Below, in pieces: positions 1-5,653 of a DNA stretch of 7,249 nt. Position 1 is the first letter of the stretch. Each line of letters opens with the position of its first letter. The position numbers were made by a program, and so were the translations under genes. The notes beneath the pieces are model-generated. The model was not told the DNA's origin, did not search any database, and saw only the letters and a list, made by a program, of their open reading frames with translations. The stretch is from a bacterium (lineage in GTDB: Bacteria; Dependentiae; Babeliae; Babeliales; RVW-14): contig RGUK01000066.1 of the NCBI GenBank assembly GCA_010027825.1, positions 1 to 7,249 on the forward strand, given 5' to 3'.

Positions 1-36
1 GTTATGTGGGATGGAAGCGACTGGTTAATTTGCTAA
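1..36 (+). CDS. C-terminal end of an upstream gene (partial)
   Basis: Frame 1 is open from the first base and reads VMWDGSDWLIC before a TAA at 34-36. The W-[DN]-G-S-x-W pattern just before a stop is common at the ends of phage tail and fibre proteins, and the stop lies eight bases before a strong hairpin, as expected for a gene end. Only eleven residues are visible, so the product cannot be identified; another tail-module protein is the likely choice from context. Confidence 0.45.
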   Translation, partial: VMWDGSDWLIC

Positions 37-39
37 AAT
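31..39 (+). promoter_or_regulatory. possible extended -10 promoter element
   Basis: TGC followed by TAAAAT (34-39) matches an extended -10 element (TGn plus five of six bases of TATAAT). No good -35 hexamer lies at the expected distance. Initiation would fall near base 46, at the foot of the following hairpin, so the transcript would begin with a stem-loop and then the fibre gene at 94. This is only a pattern match and overlaps the end of the previous reading frame. Confidence 0.22.
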
Positions 40-43
40 AATG

Positions 44-80
44 TTCTAGGGGGAGAGGATTCTCTCTCCCTAGAATTTTT
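44..80 (+). terminator. strong stem-loop with T-run, rho-independent terminator
   Basis: A 14-bp stem pairs 44-57 with 62-75 around the four-base loop GATT, with a single G-U pair (52/67), and is followed by TTTTT at 76-80. It sits eight bases after the stop at 34-36, so it most simply ends the upstream transcript. The ribosome-binding site of the next gene begins immediately after the T-run, leaving no room for a promoter between them. The downstream gene must therefore be reached by read-through or from a start site just before the hairpin, in which case the stem would be a protective 5' structure. Confidence 0.75.
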
Positions 81-93
81 AAGGAAAGATAAA

Positions 94-615
94 ATGGCTT
101 ACAAACCACCTTCCCAAACCATTGTTGATAATGCTACGGCGTCGGTTCCCTCATCGGAAGCTGTATTTGAGGAACTAAAGCTTAAGGCTAACGCAAGCCT
201 CAATAACCTGAGCAATACGGGAACAGAGAATCAAGTTTTGAAATGGACAAGCGGCGCTCCCACATGGGGAAGTGCCCCCGCTCCTAGTCCACTAGCTCAA
301 ACTACGGTGACGCTTACTGACGCGGCAACAATTAGCGTTAACGCTGCATCAGGAAACATTTTTAGGGTGACTCTTGGCGGCAATCGCACTTTAGGAAATC
401 CAAGCGGTGCTACTGACGGTCAAATGCTACATTTTGAAATTAAGCAGGACGGAAGCGGAGGCAGAACGCTTGCCTTTGACACAAAATACCGCTTTTCAGC
501 CGATGTCGTATCGCCTACGCTTTCGACAGGCGCAAACAAACTTGATAGACTATTATTCATCTACCGAAGTGCTGACGACAAATTTGATTGTTTCCGACAC
601 CTGGGCGGTTATTAA
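94..615 (+). CDS. short phage tail fibre protein
   Basis: The product has 173 residues. Start ATG 94 has a good ribosome-binding site, AAGGA at 81-85, eight bases upstream. The N-terminal part carries the fibre-type stretch SVPSSEAVFEELKLKA (residues 17-32) and a linker of the type QVLKWTSGAPTWG (47-59), both familiar from phage tail fibres and probably used for attachment. Residues 73-173 form a C-terminal domain (DAATISVNA, IFRVTLGGNRTL, DGQM, IKQDGSGGR, FDTKYRFS, LDRLLF) that aligns without gaps for most of its length, about half identical by eye, with the end of the fibre at 4299-5522. This domain is probably the distal tip or trimerisation unit. No transmembrane segment or signal peptide is seen. 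The following gene appears to start inside this one. The tail-fibre role is inferred from sequence style and neighbours; the exact part of the virion is unknown. Confidence 0.8.
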   Translation: MAYKPPSQTIVDNATASVPSSEAVFEELKLKANASLNNLSNTGTENQVLKWTSGAPTWGSAPAPSPLAQTTVTLTDAATISVNAASGNIFRVTLGGNRTLGNPSGATDGQMLHFEIKQDGSGGRTLAFDTKYRFSADVVSPTLSTGANKLDRLLFIYRSADDKFDCFRHLGGY

Positions 616-2038
616 CGGAGATTCTGTTACCGCTCTCTCCTCAAACGTAACAGAAGGATCTTCTTCAAGTTATTCTGCGGCAACAACATCGTGGGTGGCC
701 TCTTCGTCTTTTACTCCGGGCGCAATAACCATTGACGGAATTGGTGTTTTTATAGCATCAACATCATTGGTTGGTTTAGCGTATCAAAGAGCAAATGCAA
801 ATTTTGGTACTTTTTCTGTTAGGCTTGGTCAAGCCGGATCTGCTGTAACCGGAACCACCGTTACCGTGGACGTGGTAGACCTTGCCAAACAAACCATGCA
901 ACAACAAGGAAGCGGCGGCGAATATGGCGAGATTACCGACAAAATAGGGGGATCTTGGGTTTTCTTTAAGTTTGCTTCTTCGGTCACGCTTTTGTCTGCT
1001 ACCGCTTACACTGTCGACATAATAAAAAGCAATTCTACCGGAGCGGTTTCGGTTGGCGTAAGCGCCGGAACAAACTGGCTTAGATATTTAAGAACCACAA
1101 GCACCGGAACTCCGGCGGCAACAGATAGACTGTTTATTTGTGGAGAGATAACGGGATCAGGGGCTTGGTCAACAAATACTGTAAACCACAATTCTACAGA
1201 CTTAAGCACAACTTACGGCAGGGTTGACGTTGGTGCTTACGGTCAATGGAATTGGAATAATGCCGCCTCTACAAACTACTACTTCAAAACAAGTGGCGAC
1301 ATTAGGGTTGGAACTCTTGGGCAATTACAAATTGGAACAAGCGCAAATCCAATTCCATCGACTTCAACAGCCACAATAGACTTTGTTTCTGCGTCCGGCG
1401 GTGGTTGTACTCTTCATTGTGCTAGAAAATCAACACTTACAATGAACGGGCCAACCAAAACGCATTACGGCTATTTAAGGACAAACACTATTGCCGGAGC
1501 TACAACCGCAAGCGTTTCAACGTCTACAAGCAGCAACGTAGATCCAGGCTGGAAAAACGGAGACAAAGTTGTTTTTGGCGCTTACGACACCACCTACAAT
1601 TCAAACGGGTTTTGGTCAAATTACGATATAGTGACATTAACCGCAGATTCTTCAAATTGGGCCGGGGCATCGTCAACAAATTTACAATGGACGACATCAA
1701 CAAACAATTCAGGAACTTCTCAATCGGGAAACTGGTACGCTCACGACACTTATTTGCCTTGGGTGGCAAACTTAACAAGAAATATTGTTATTAAGGGTGC
1801 GTCTGCCGCAAATACCTGCGCACTTACAATTAACACCGATCAAATCAACATGGTCGGAGTGGAAATGTATTTTTGTGACGGGCTTTACCTAAGAAACGGC
1901 GATGGGGTTACGGCCAGCCTTGTAAAAAATTGCGTTGTAAGAGAAGGGAGATCAAGAACTGTTGACGCCACCGGAGCCGGAACCGGAATAGTTTTGAGGG
2001 GCTGCCGCAACATGACGGTTGAGGATTGTGTTGCTTAA
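584..2038 (+). CDS. tailspike/fibre protein, N-terminal portion (beta-sandwich, G8-like region, start of beta-helix)
   Basis: The reading frame is open from before 407, but its residues upstream of about 584 lie inside the previous gene and look like a shadow. Start TTG 584 gives 484 residues and places TWAVINGDSV and VTEGSSSSYSAATTSWV at the N terminus, where I remember this phage family beginning. ATG 503, ATG 407 and GTG 569 are alternatives, and none has a clear ribosome-binding site; coupling to the 94-615 gene (32-base overlap) may drive initiation. Residues 5-190 look like an all-beta sandwich (GSWVFFKFASSVTL, LRTTSTGTPAATDRL). Residues 195-405 resemble a G8 region: GQLQIGTSANPIP (246-258), GWKNGDKVVF (322-331), VANLTRNIVIKG (394-405). 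From 406 a right-handed beta-helix begins (KNCVV, EDCVA) and is cut by a TAA at 2036-2038. The helix resumes in the next frame, so this is probably the front of one larger gene. It is likely a virion appendage that contacts surface glycans; no catalytic residues could be assigned. Confidence 0.78.
   Translation: MIVSDTWAVINGDSVTALSSNVTEGSSSSYSAATTSWVASSSFTPGAITIDGIGVFIASTSLVGLAYQRANANFGTFSVRLGQAGSAVTGTTVTVDVVDLAKQTMQQQGSGGEYGEITDKIGGSWVFFKFASSVTLLSATAYTVDIIKSNSTGAVSVGVSAGTNWLRYLRTTSTGTPAATDRLFICGEITGSGAWSTNTVNHNSTDLSTTYGRVDVGAYGQWNWNNAASTNYYFKTSGDIRVGTLGQLQIGTSANPIPSTSTATIDFVSASGGGCTLHCARKSTLTMNGPTKTHYGYLRTNTIAGATTASVSTSTSSNVDPGWKNGDKVVFGAYDTTYNSNGFWSNYDIVTLTADSSNWAGASSTNLQWTTSTNNSGTSQSGNWYAHDTYLPWVANLTRNIVIKGASAANTCALTINTDQINMVGVEMYFCDGLYLRNGDGVTASLVKNCVVREGRSRTVDATGAGTGIVLRGCRNMTVEDCVA
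2023..2038 (+). other. frameshift junction within one tailspike gene
   Basis: Frame 1 has a TGA at 2020-2022 and frame 2 a TAA at 2036-2038, so a single switch from frame 2 to frame 1 must fall in 2023-2038. A net -1 shift (equivalent to one missing base or two extra ones) joins the two open frames into about 1,171 residues. The interval has no X-XXY-YYZ slippery heptamer and no homopolymer longer than two, so programmed slippage is unlikely. A base-calling or assembly error, or a real inactivating mutation, fits better. Frame 3 just downstream reads NTTSNNKQT, a plausible loop, so two single-base insertions are another option. Confidence 0.65.
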
Positions 2039-4098
2039 CACCACAAGTAATAACAAACAGACGCGGCAACTTAGTAAAAAATTGTATTTCTATTGCGAAC
2101 AATTTATCAAACTTTAACAGCATGGGCAATGCAACCTCAAATGGCACTGAAGATTGGAATGTTTTGTTTGAAAACTGCATTGCAAACAGCAATGCCCTTG
2201 GCTTTTATGTATCTAAGTTGGGTGGAAATTCTTTTTTGGGTGGCGATGACACTGTTGTCCTCAAGGGTTGTAGCTTTGGCATATCTTCCGGCACAAGCAG
2301 AGTTGTTGGATCGCAGGTAAATGACGCCAGTTGGAATAACTCGCAATCTGGGGATGGAAGCAGAAAGTTAATAATAGAAACCTGTACGTTTTATAGTCAA
2401 GAGATAGGCGTTTTGTGGGAAAATATTGAGTTTAAGGATTGTTCTTTTATAAAAAGAAACCCTGACATGACCTACACTTCTTGCGTTTCAAACAGCGTCG
2501 CAACCAATGGAGGCTGTGTTTACCCTGTTGTTTTTAATAATTGTACTTTTAATACTACAGCTAGTGGCGGCGCACAAAGAATATTCTTCCTAAGCAACCC
2601 GTGTTATTGGGTTGTAAATGGTGGTAGCACAAACACCAATCCTTCCAGTGCGGCCCCCTTATATTTTGGCAATCACAATATAAAATTGGTTTTTAACAAT
2701 TTTTCTTGCTCAAGTTGGGGGAATGCTTTTCCAACAACGGCAACCATGGTTACAGCTTCAAACCCATTAATATATTATTCGTCATCTTTATCTTTTCAAA
2801 GATTTAATCAGGTAGAAGGCGATCACAGATATTATACCCATGGTTATATGTCGTTTTCTGACTCATCGGTGGTCGATTCGTCCCCAAGATCTCTCAAAGT
2901 CTATTCAAATCTTCCGGGGCCTGGCGCAAAATTTAATCCGCTTCGCATACCAGTAAAGAAAAACCAATCAGTCACAATTTCTGCAAAAGTAAAAATGAGC
3001 GAGCCTGGGGCTACGGGTTCCAATGCATTTAACGGAAGGATTCCAAGTCTGTTTATCAAGGCAAACAGGGCGCTTGGTTCTAGCTTTAATTCTGATGTTG
3101 AAACTTTCGCAAGCGCAACCGCTATTAACGGGGACGTATCTACTTCTGGGTGGACTCCGGCAAGTCTTGGCTCTACAAATTTGCGACTATGGCTTGTGGC
3201 AGACGCAGCAAACATCACCTACAACTCAACAACAAAAACTATTAGTCAGTGGAACGACTTGTCCGGCAACAACAATCACTTAACGCAATCAACCGACACA
3301 AAAAAACCAATCTTTACGATTGACTCAAATCACAATGGTTTTTCTGCCGTGAGCTTAACCAGGGAAGTTGATCAACGGCTTGTTTCTTCTGGAAACATTT
3401 TGTCCGGCAACACATCAAACGTAACAATTTTTATGGTGGCTGCTTTTAAGTATGGGTTAGATCAAACAAATGCATCAACCTACGGACAATTCTATTCGTT
3501 TAATGGCGCTTCTTCTCGAATGTCTGGATGGGCGGCGGCGCAATACTCTGGCAACCCGTCAATGCTTGTTAGCCATGTACTTGACACTGACACCGCAACA
3601 ACAAATACAGAAGCGCCAGACTATCATGCGGTTCCGGGCATGATTCAACTATTTTCGTTACAAAATAACAATGGGTCAAGCTATCGAAGGGGATACATTA
3701 ACGGGGTTAGATATAACAGCCAGTTAAATTCCGACACTGTAGCGACCGTAAATATAACACCAACAAACTTTTGCCTTGGTGTGGGAAAAGAATCAACTTA
3801 CTCACAATCAGCAACCATGGTTAACCATTCTGCTTCGGTTGATATTATGGAGTTTATTGTTGTGGACAAAGTGATGACCGCAACCGAAACCGCAGACATG
3901 AATAAATACCTTGCAAACAAGTATTATGTGTATTTGCGAGGAGAAAAAAACTCAACGACAAGTTGGAACACTTTAAGCTGGACAACTCCATCGGTTACTG
4001 ACGACACGGTAATCGAAGCAAGCATAAATATCAGGGCCGCAGTAAACAGAAGTCAAAGCCTTGGCTTTATAAACATTGATTCAATTACGGTGACATAA
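2026..4098 (+). CDS. tailspike/fibre protein, C-terminal portion (beta-helix, split carbohydrate-binding-like sandwich, LamG-type lectin)
   Basis: The 690-residue frame can only begin at TTG 2026, which has no usable ribosome-binding site (GAGGA abuts the codon), or at ATG 2122. It is better read as the continuation of the 584-2038 frame. Residues 15 to about 240 continue the beta-helix with repeated turns KNCIS, ENCIA, KGCSF, ETCTF, KDCSF and NNCTF. Residues 262-371 are the first half of a carbohydrate-binding-like beta-sandwich (RSLKVYS, SVTISAKVKMS, RIPSLFIKANRALG). Residues 375-638 are a LamG/concanavalin-like lectin fold (GWTPAS, LRLWLVADAANI, ISQWNDLSGNNNHLTQ, YINGVRYNS, IMEFIVVDKVMT). 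Residues 641-690 (WNTLSWTTPSVTDDTVIEA, GFINIDSITV) look like the missing second half of the sandwich. Asn is very frequent (75 of 690). The protein probably binds host-surface polysaccharide; whether it also cleaves it cannot be told. The next small gene begins two bases after the stop. Confidence 0.78.
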   Translation: MCCLTPQVITNRRGNLVKNCISIANNLSNFNSMGNATSNGTEDWNVLFENCIANSNALGFYVSKLGGNSFLGGDDTVVLKGCSFGISSGTSRVVGSQVNDASWNNSQSGDGSRKLIIETCTFYSQEIGVLWENIEFKDCSFIKRNPDMTYTSCVSNSVATNGGCVYPVVFNNCTFNTTASGGAQRIFFLSNPCYWVVNGGSTNTNPSSAAPLYFGNHNIKLVFNNFSCSSWGNAFPTTATMVTASNPLIYYSSSLSFQRFNQVEGDHRYYTHGYMSFSDSSVVDSSPRSLKVYSNLPGPGAKFNPLRIPVKKNQSVTISAKVKMSEPGATGSNAFNGRIPSLFIKANRALGSSFNSDVETFASATAINGDVSTSGWTPASLGSTNLRLWLVADAANITYNSTTKTISQWNDLSGNNNHLTQSTDTKKPIFTIDSNHNGFSAVSLTREVDQRLVSSGNILSGNTSNVTIFMVAAFKYGLDQTNASTYGQFYSFNGASSRMSGWAAAQYSGNPSMLVSHVLDTDTATTNTEAPDYHAVPGMIQLFSLQNNNGSSYRRGYINGVRYNSQLNSDTVATVNITPTNFCLGVGKESTYSQSATMVNHSASVDIMEFIVVDKVMTATETADMNKYLANKYYVYLRGEKNSTTSWNTLSWTTPSVTDDTVIEASINIRAAVNRSQSLGFINIDSITVT

Positions 4099-4099
4099 T

Positions 4100-4276
4100 A
4101 TGGCCGCAACCAACGAAACAAAAGACTATACAGTTTTTATCGACGGTCAGCCATGTACTGATCTGCAAAACACTAACAACTCAACGCCACAAGATTGTTT
4201 CTTGGACGGGCAGCCGTTTTTAACCCTGTTCCCGGATGTCACAACCAACACAACTAGATACTTCTTTGGGTTTTAG
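4100..4276 (+). CDS. 58-residue phage protein with two DGQP motifs
   Basis: ATG 4100 opens a 58-residue frame beginning MAATNETKDYTVFIDGQP and ending RYFFGF before TAG 4274-4276. The start follows the previous stop (4096-4098) after one base, and the next gene's ribosome-binding site lies 14 bases beyond its stop, so it fits an operon of coupled genes. It holds two imperfect copies of a short unit, FIDGQP (residues 13-18) and FLDGQP (34-39), about 21 residues apart. Small proteins of this D-G-[QL]-P style occur beside tail and fibre genes in other phages, from memory; their function is unknown. A minor structural component or fibre-assembly helper is possible. There is no signal peptide or membrane segment. 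No strong ribosome-binding site is visible, so translation probably depends on coupling. Confidence 0.62.
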   Translation: MAATNETKDYTVFIDGQPCTDLQNTNNSTPQDCFLDGQPFLTLFPDVTTNTTRYFFGF

Positions 4277-4298
4277 TTTTTATATTTTTTGAGGATAT

Positions 4299-5522
4299 AT
4301 GCTAACCAAAGTTACAAATGAAATGTTAATTGATTTAGCTGTTACTGAATCAAAAATCTCTCCCGGATCTGTGACTAGCTCAAAAATCGCAGATTCGTCG
4401 GTTACCGCAGCCAAGCTTCAAAATTCAAGCATTACAGCCGACAAAATAGCCGACGGCACAATTACGTTTGCAAAACTAGCCTCGGGCGCTTTTTCTTCTG
4501 TCACAGTTTCGGACGGATCTATCACCTCAGCAAAACTTGCCGACAATGCTGTGATTCAATCAAAGCTGCCTGACGGAGTCATTTCGCAGTTTAAAATCTC
4601 GGACGGCGCTATTGTGAGTTCAAAGATATTGGACGGTTCGGTAACGACGCCAAAGATTGCTGATGCGGCGGTGACTACCGCAAAAATCTCCGACGCTGGG
4701 ATTACAACCGCAAAAATTGCCGACGGCTCTGTGATCACAGCAAAGCTTTCGAACGGTTCCGTCACTACCGCAAAGCTTGATGATCTGTCGGTCACCTCTA
4801 TAAAGCTTGCCTCTTTAAGCGTTACAACCGCAAAGATAGTCGACCTATCGGTAACGACACAAAAAATAGCCGCAGGGGCAATCGTAAATAGCCTAATCAG
4901 CAACGGGGCGGTCACAGAAGAAAAAATATCTGCTAACTCAATTAGCTCTTCAAAAATTATAAACTCATCAATTTTAAACAATCACATAAGCGCTTCGGCA
5001 GACATCGAAAGGTCAAAGATTGCATCTGGCTTATTTGATCATGTTTTAATTAACAATGCGTCAGGGATAATATCAAGCGAAGCACAGCTTGCAAAATCTC
5101 GAGGGGGCTGTGGCGCAGACATGTCCTCTGTCACCTTTCCTTCCTCTGGAACCATTGCAACAACCAGCGGGACGGAGACACTAAGCAACAAGTCTATTAC
5201 AAAGAGAATAGCGTCTTTAGTTGATGCGGCATCAATTTCAATAGACGCTTCCTTGGCAGATATTTTTAGGGTTACCATTGCGGGAGACAGAACGCTTTCA
5301 AACCCAACAAACCTTGTTGATGGACAAATGATAGCTATTCATATCAAGCAGGACTCTCTTGGGGGAAGGCTCATTTCTTTCGACACCATGTATAGATTTT
5401 CTACCGATCTTCCAAAACCCAACTTAAGCTTTGATCCAGATCTCATGGACAGGCTTTTATTCGAGTATGACGCATCAGCAAACAAACTTGATCTTGTTGC
5501 GATAAATAGGGGCTATTTATAA
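4299..5522 (+). CDS. tail fibre protein with 22 decapeptide repeats and a C-terminal tip domain
   Basis: The product has 407 residues, with start ATG 4299 preceded by GAGG at 4291-4294. Residues 11-230 are 22 consecutive ten-residue repeats with consensus x-D-G-S-V-T-T-A-K-[IL] and no insertion or deletion. Such repeats build elongated trimeric beta-structured shafts in fibres. Residues 231-300 are a connector carrying motifs common in phage fibres: ADIERSKIASG (234-244), LAKSRGGCG (264-272) and FPSSGTIATTSGTETLSNKSI-type sequence (280-300). Residues 306-407 are a diverged copy of the C-terminal domain of the 94-615 protein (DIFRVTIAGDRTL, DGQM, IKQDSLGGR, MDRLLFEY), probably the distal or trimerisation tip. 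Three repeats have lost the conserved Lys (residues 61-70, 191-200 and 221-230). A weak hairpin and a 131-base non-coding stretch follow, so this is probably the last gene of the fibre operon. Confidence 0.85.
   Translation: MLTKVTNEMLIDLAVTESKISPGSVTSSKIADSSVTAAKLQNSSITADKIADGTITFAKLASGAFSSVTVSDGSITSAKLADNAVIQSKLPDGVISQFKISDGAIVSSKILDGSVTTPKIADAAVTTAKISDAGITTAKIADGSVITAKLSNGSVTTAKLDDLSVTSIKLASLSVTTAKIVDLSVTTQKIAAGAIVNSLISNGAVTEEKISANSISSSKIINSSILNNHISASADIERSKIASGLFDHVLINNASGIISSEAQLAKSRGGCGADMSSVTFPSSGTIATTSGTETLSNKSITKRIASLVDAASISIDASLADIFRVTIAGDRTLSNPTNLVDGQMIAIHIKQDSLGGRLISFDTMYRFSTDLPKPNLSFDPDLMDRLLFEYDASANKLDLVAINRGYL
4329..4988 (+). repeat. 22 tandem 30-base units coding decapeptide repeats
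   Basis: The 30-base period holds exactly for 660 bases and encodes x-D-G-S-V-T-T-A-K-[IL]. At the DNA level the units have diverged, with many synonymous changes (ACT ACC GCA AAA, ACA ACC GCA AAA, ACT ACC GCA AAG), so this is an old protein-level repeat kept by selection and not a fresh slippage array. The repeat also produces a long open frame on the opposite strand (4556-4981), which is a shadow. Confidence 0.9.
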
Positions 5523-5536
5523 AAACCGTTGCTACA

Positions 5537-5558
5537 ATAAAAACAAGGGGGTTTTTAT
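5537..5558 (+). terminator. weak A/T-rich hairpin after the fibre gene
   Basis: ATAAAAAC (5537-5544) pairs with GTTTTTAT (5551-5558) around AAGGGG. A competing pairing joins AAAAACC (5521-5527) to GGTTTTT (5550-5556). The position, 14 bases after the fibre stop, suits a terminator, but the stem is nearly all A-T and there is no separate T-run, so the call is weak. Confidence 0.25.
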
Positions 5559-5613
5559 GTGTAATGGTTTTGAATTTTAACACAAACAATATAAGCTACT
5601 TTTAGTGTATGGG

Positions 5614-5646
5614 GGGGCTGTTAGGCGCTCCTGTCCTTTCGGCCCC
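5614..5646 (+). other. G/C-rich stem-loop just before the tRNA gene
   Basis: GGGGCTG (5614-5620) pairs with CGGCCCC (5640-5646), seven pairs including one U-G. The 19-base loop contains a further small AGG/CCT stem (5623-5625 with 5630-5632). The stem ends seven bases before the mature 5' end of the tRNA. It could be a processing or leader structure for the tRNA precursor, or a terminator for the fibre operon; the following TTGCTATT is a poor T-run. It has no tRNA-like T-loop, so it is not a degenerate second tRNA. Together with the weaker hairpin upstream, this is all I see in 5523-5653. Confidence 0.4.
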
Positions 5647-5653
5647 TTGCTAT

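Noticed and set aside
407..583. N-terminal extension of the spike frame from ATG 407 or 503
   Set aside because: The extra residues (e.g. MSYRLRFRQAQTN) are coded in an alternative frame of the conserved fibre tip domain and do not resemble any fold; the plausible N terminus starts at about 584.
4556..4981. 141-residue open frame on the - strand inside the repeat fibre
   Set aside because: It is the antisense image of the decapeptide repeats (recurring FAVVT-type units); an open complementary frame arises automatically from the repeated codons, and the + strand frame has a ribosome-binding site and a recognisable tip domain.
310..5519. Template/variable repeat pair of a diversity-generating retroelement
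   Set aside because: The two related tip-domain regions differ throughout, at all codon positions and all bases, not specifically at adenines, and no reverse transcriptase gene is present in the window.
5557..5580. Tiny frame starting ATG 5557 (seven residues)
   Set aside because: Too short to support as a gene, and it overlaps the possible hairpin after the fibre gene.
5570..5595. Promoter with TTGAAT (5570-5575) and TATAAG (5590-5595)
   Set aside because: The spacer is only 14 bases, too short for a normal sigma-70 type promoter, and the region is A/T-rich enough to give such matches by chance.
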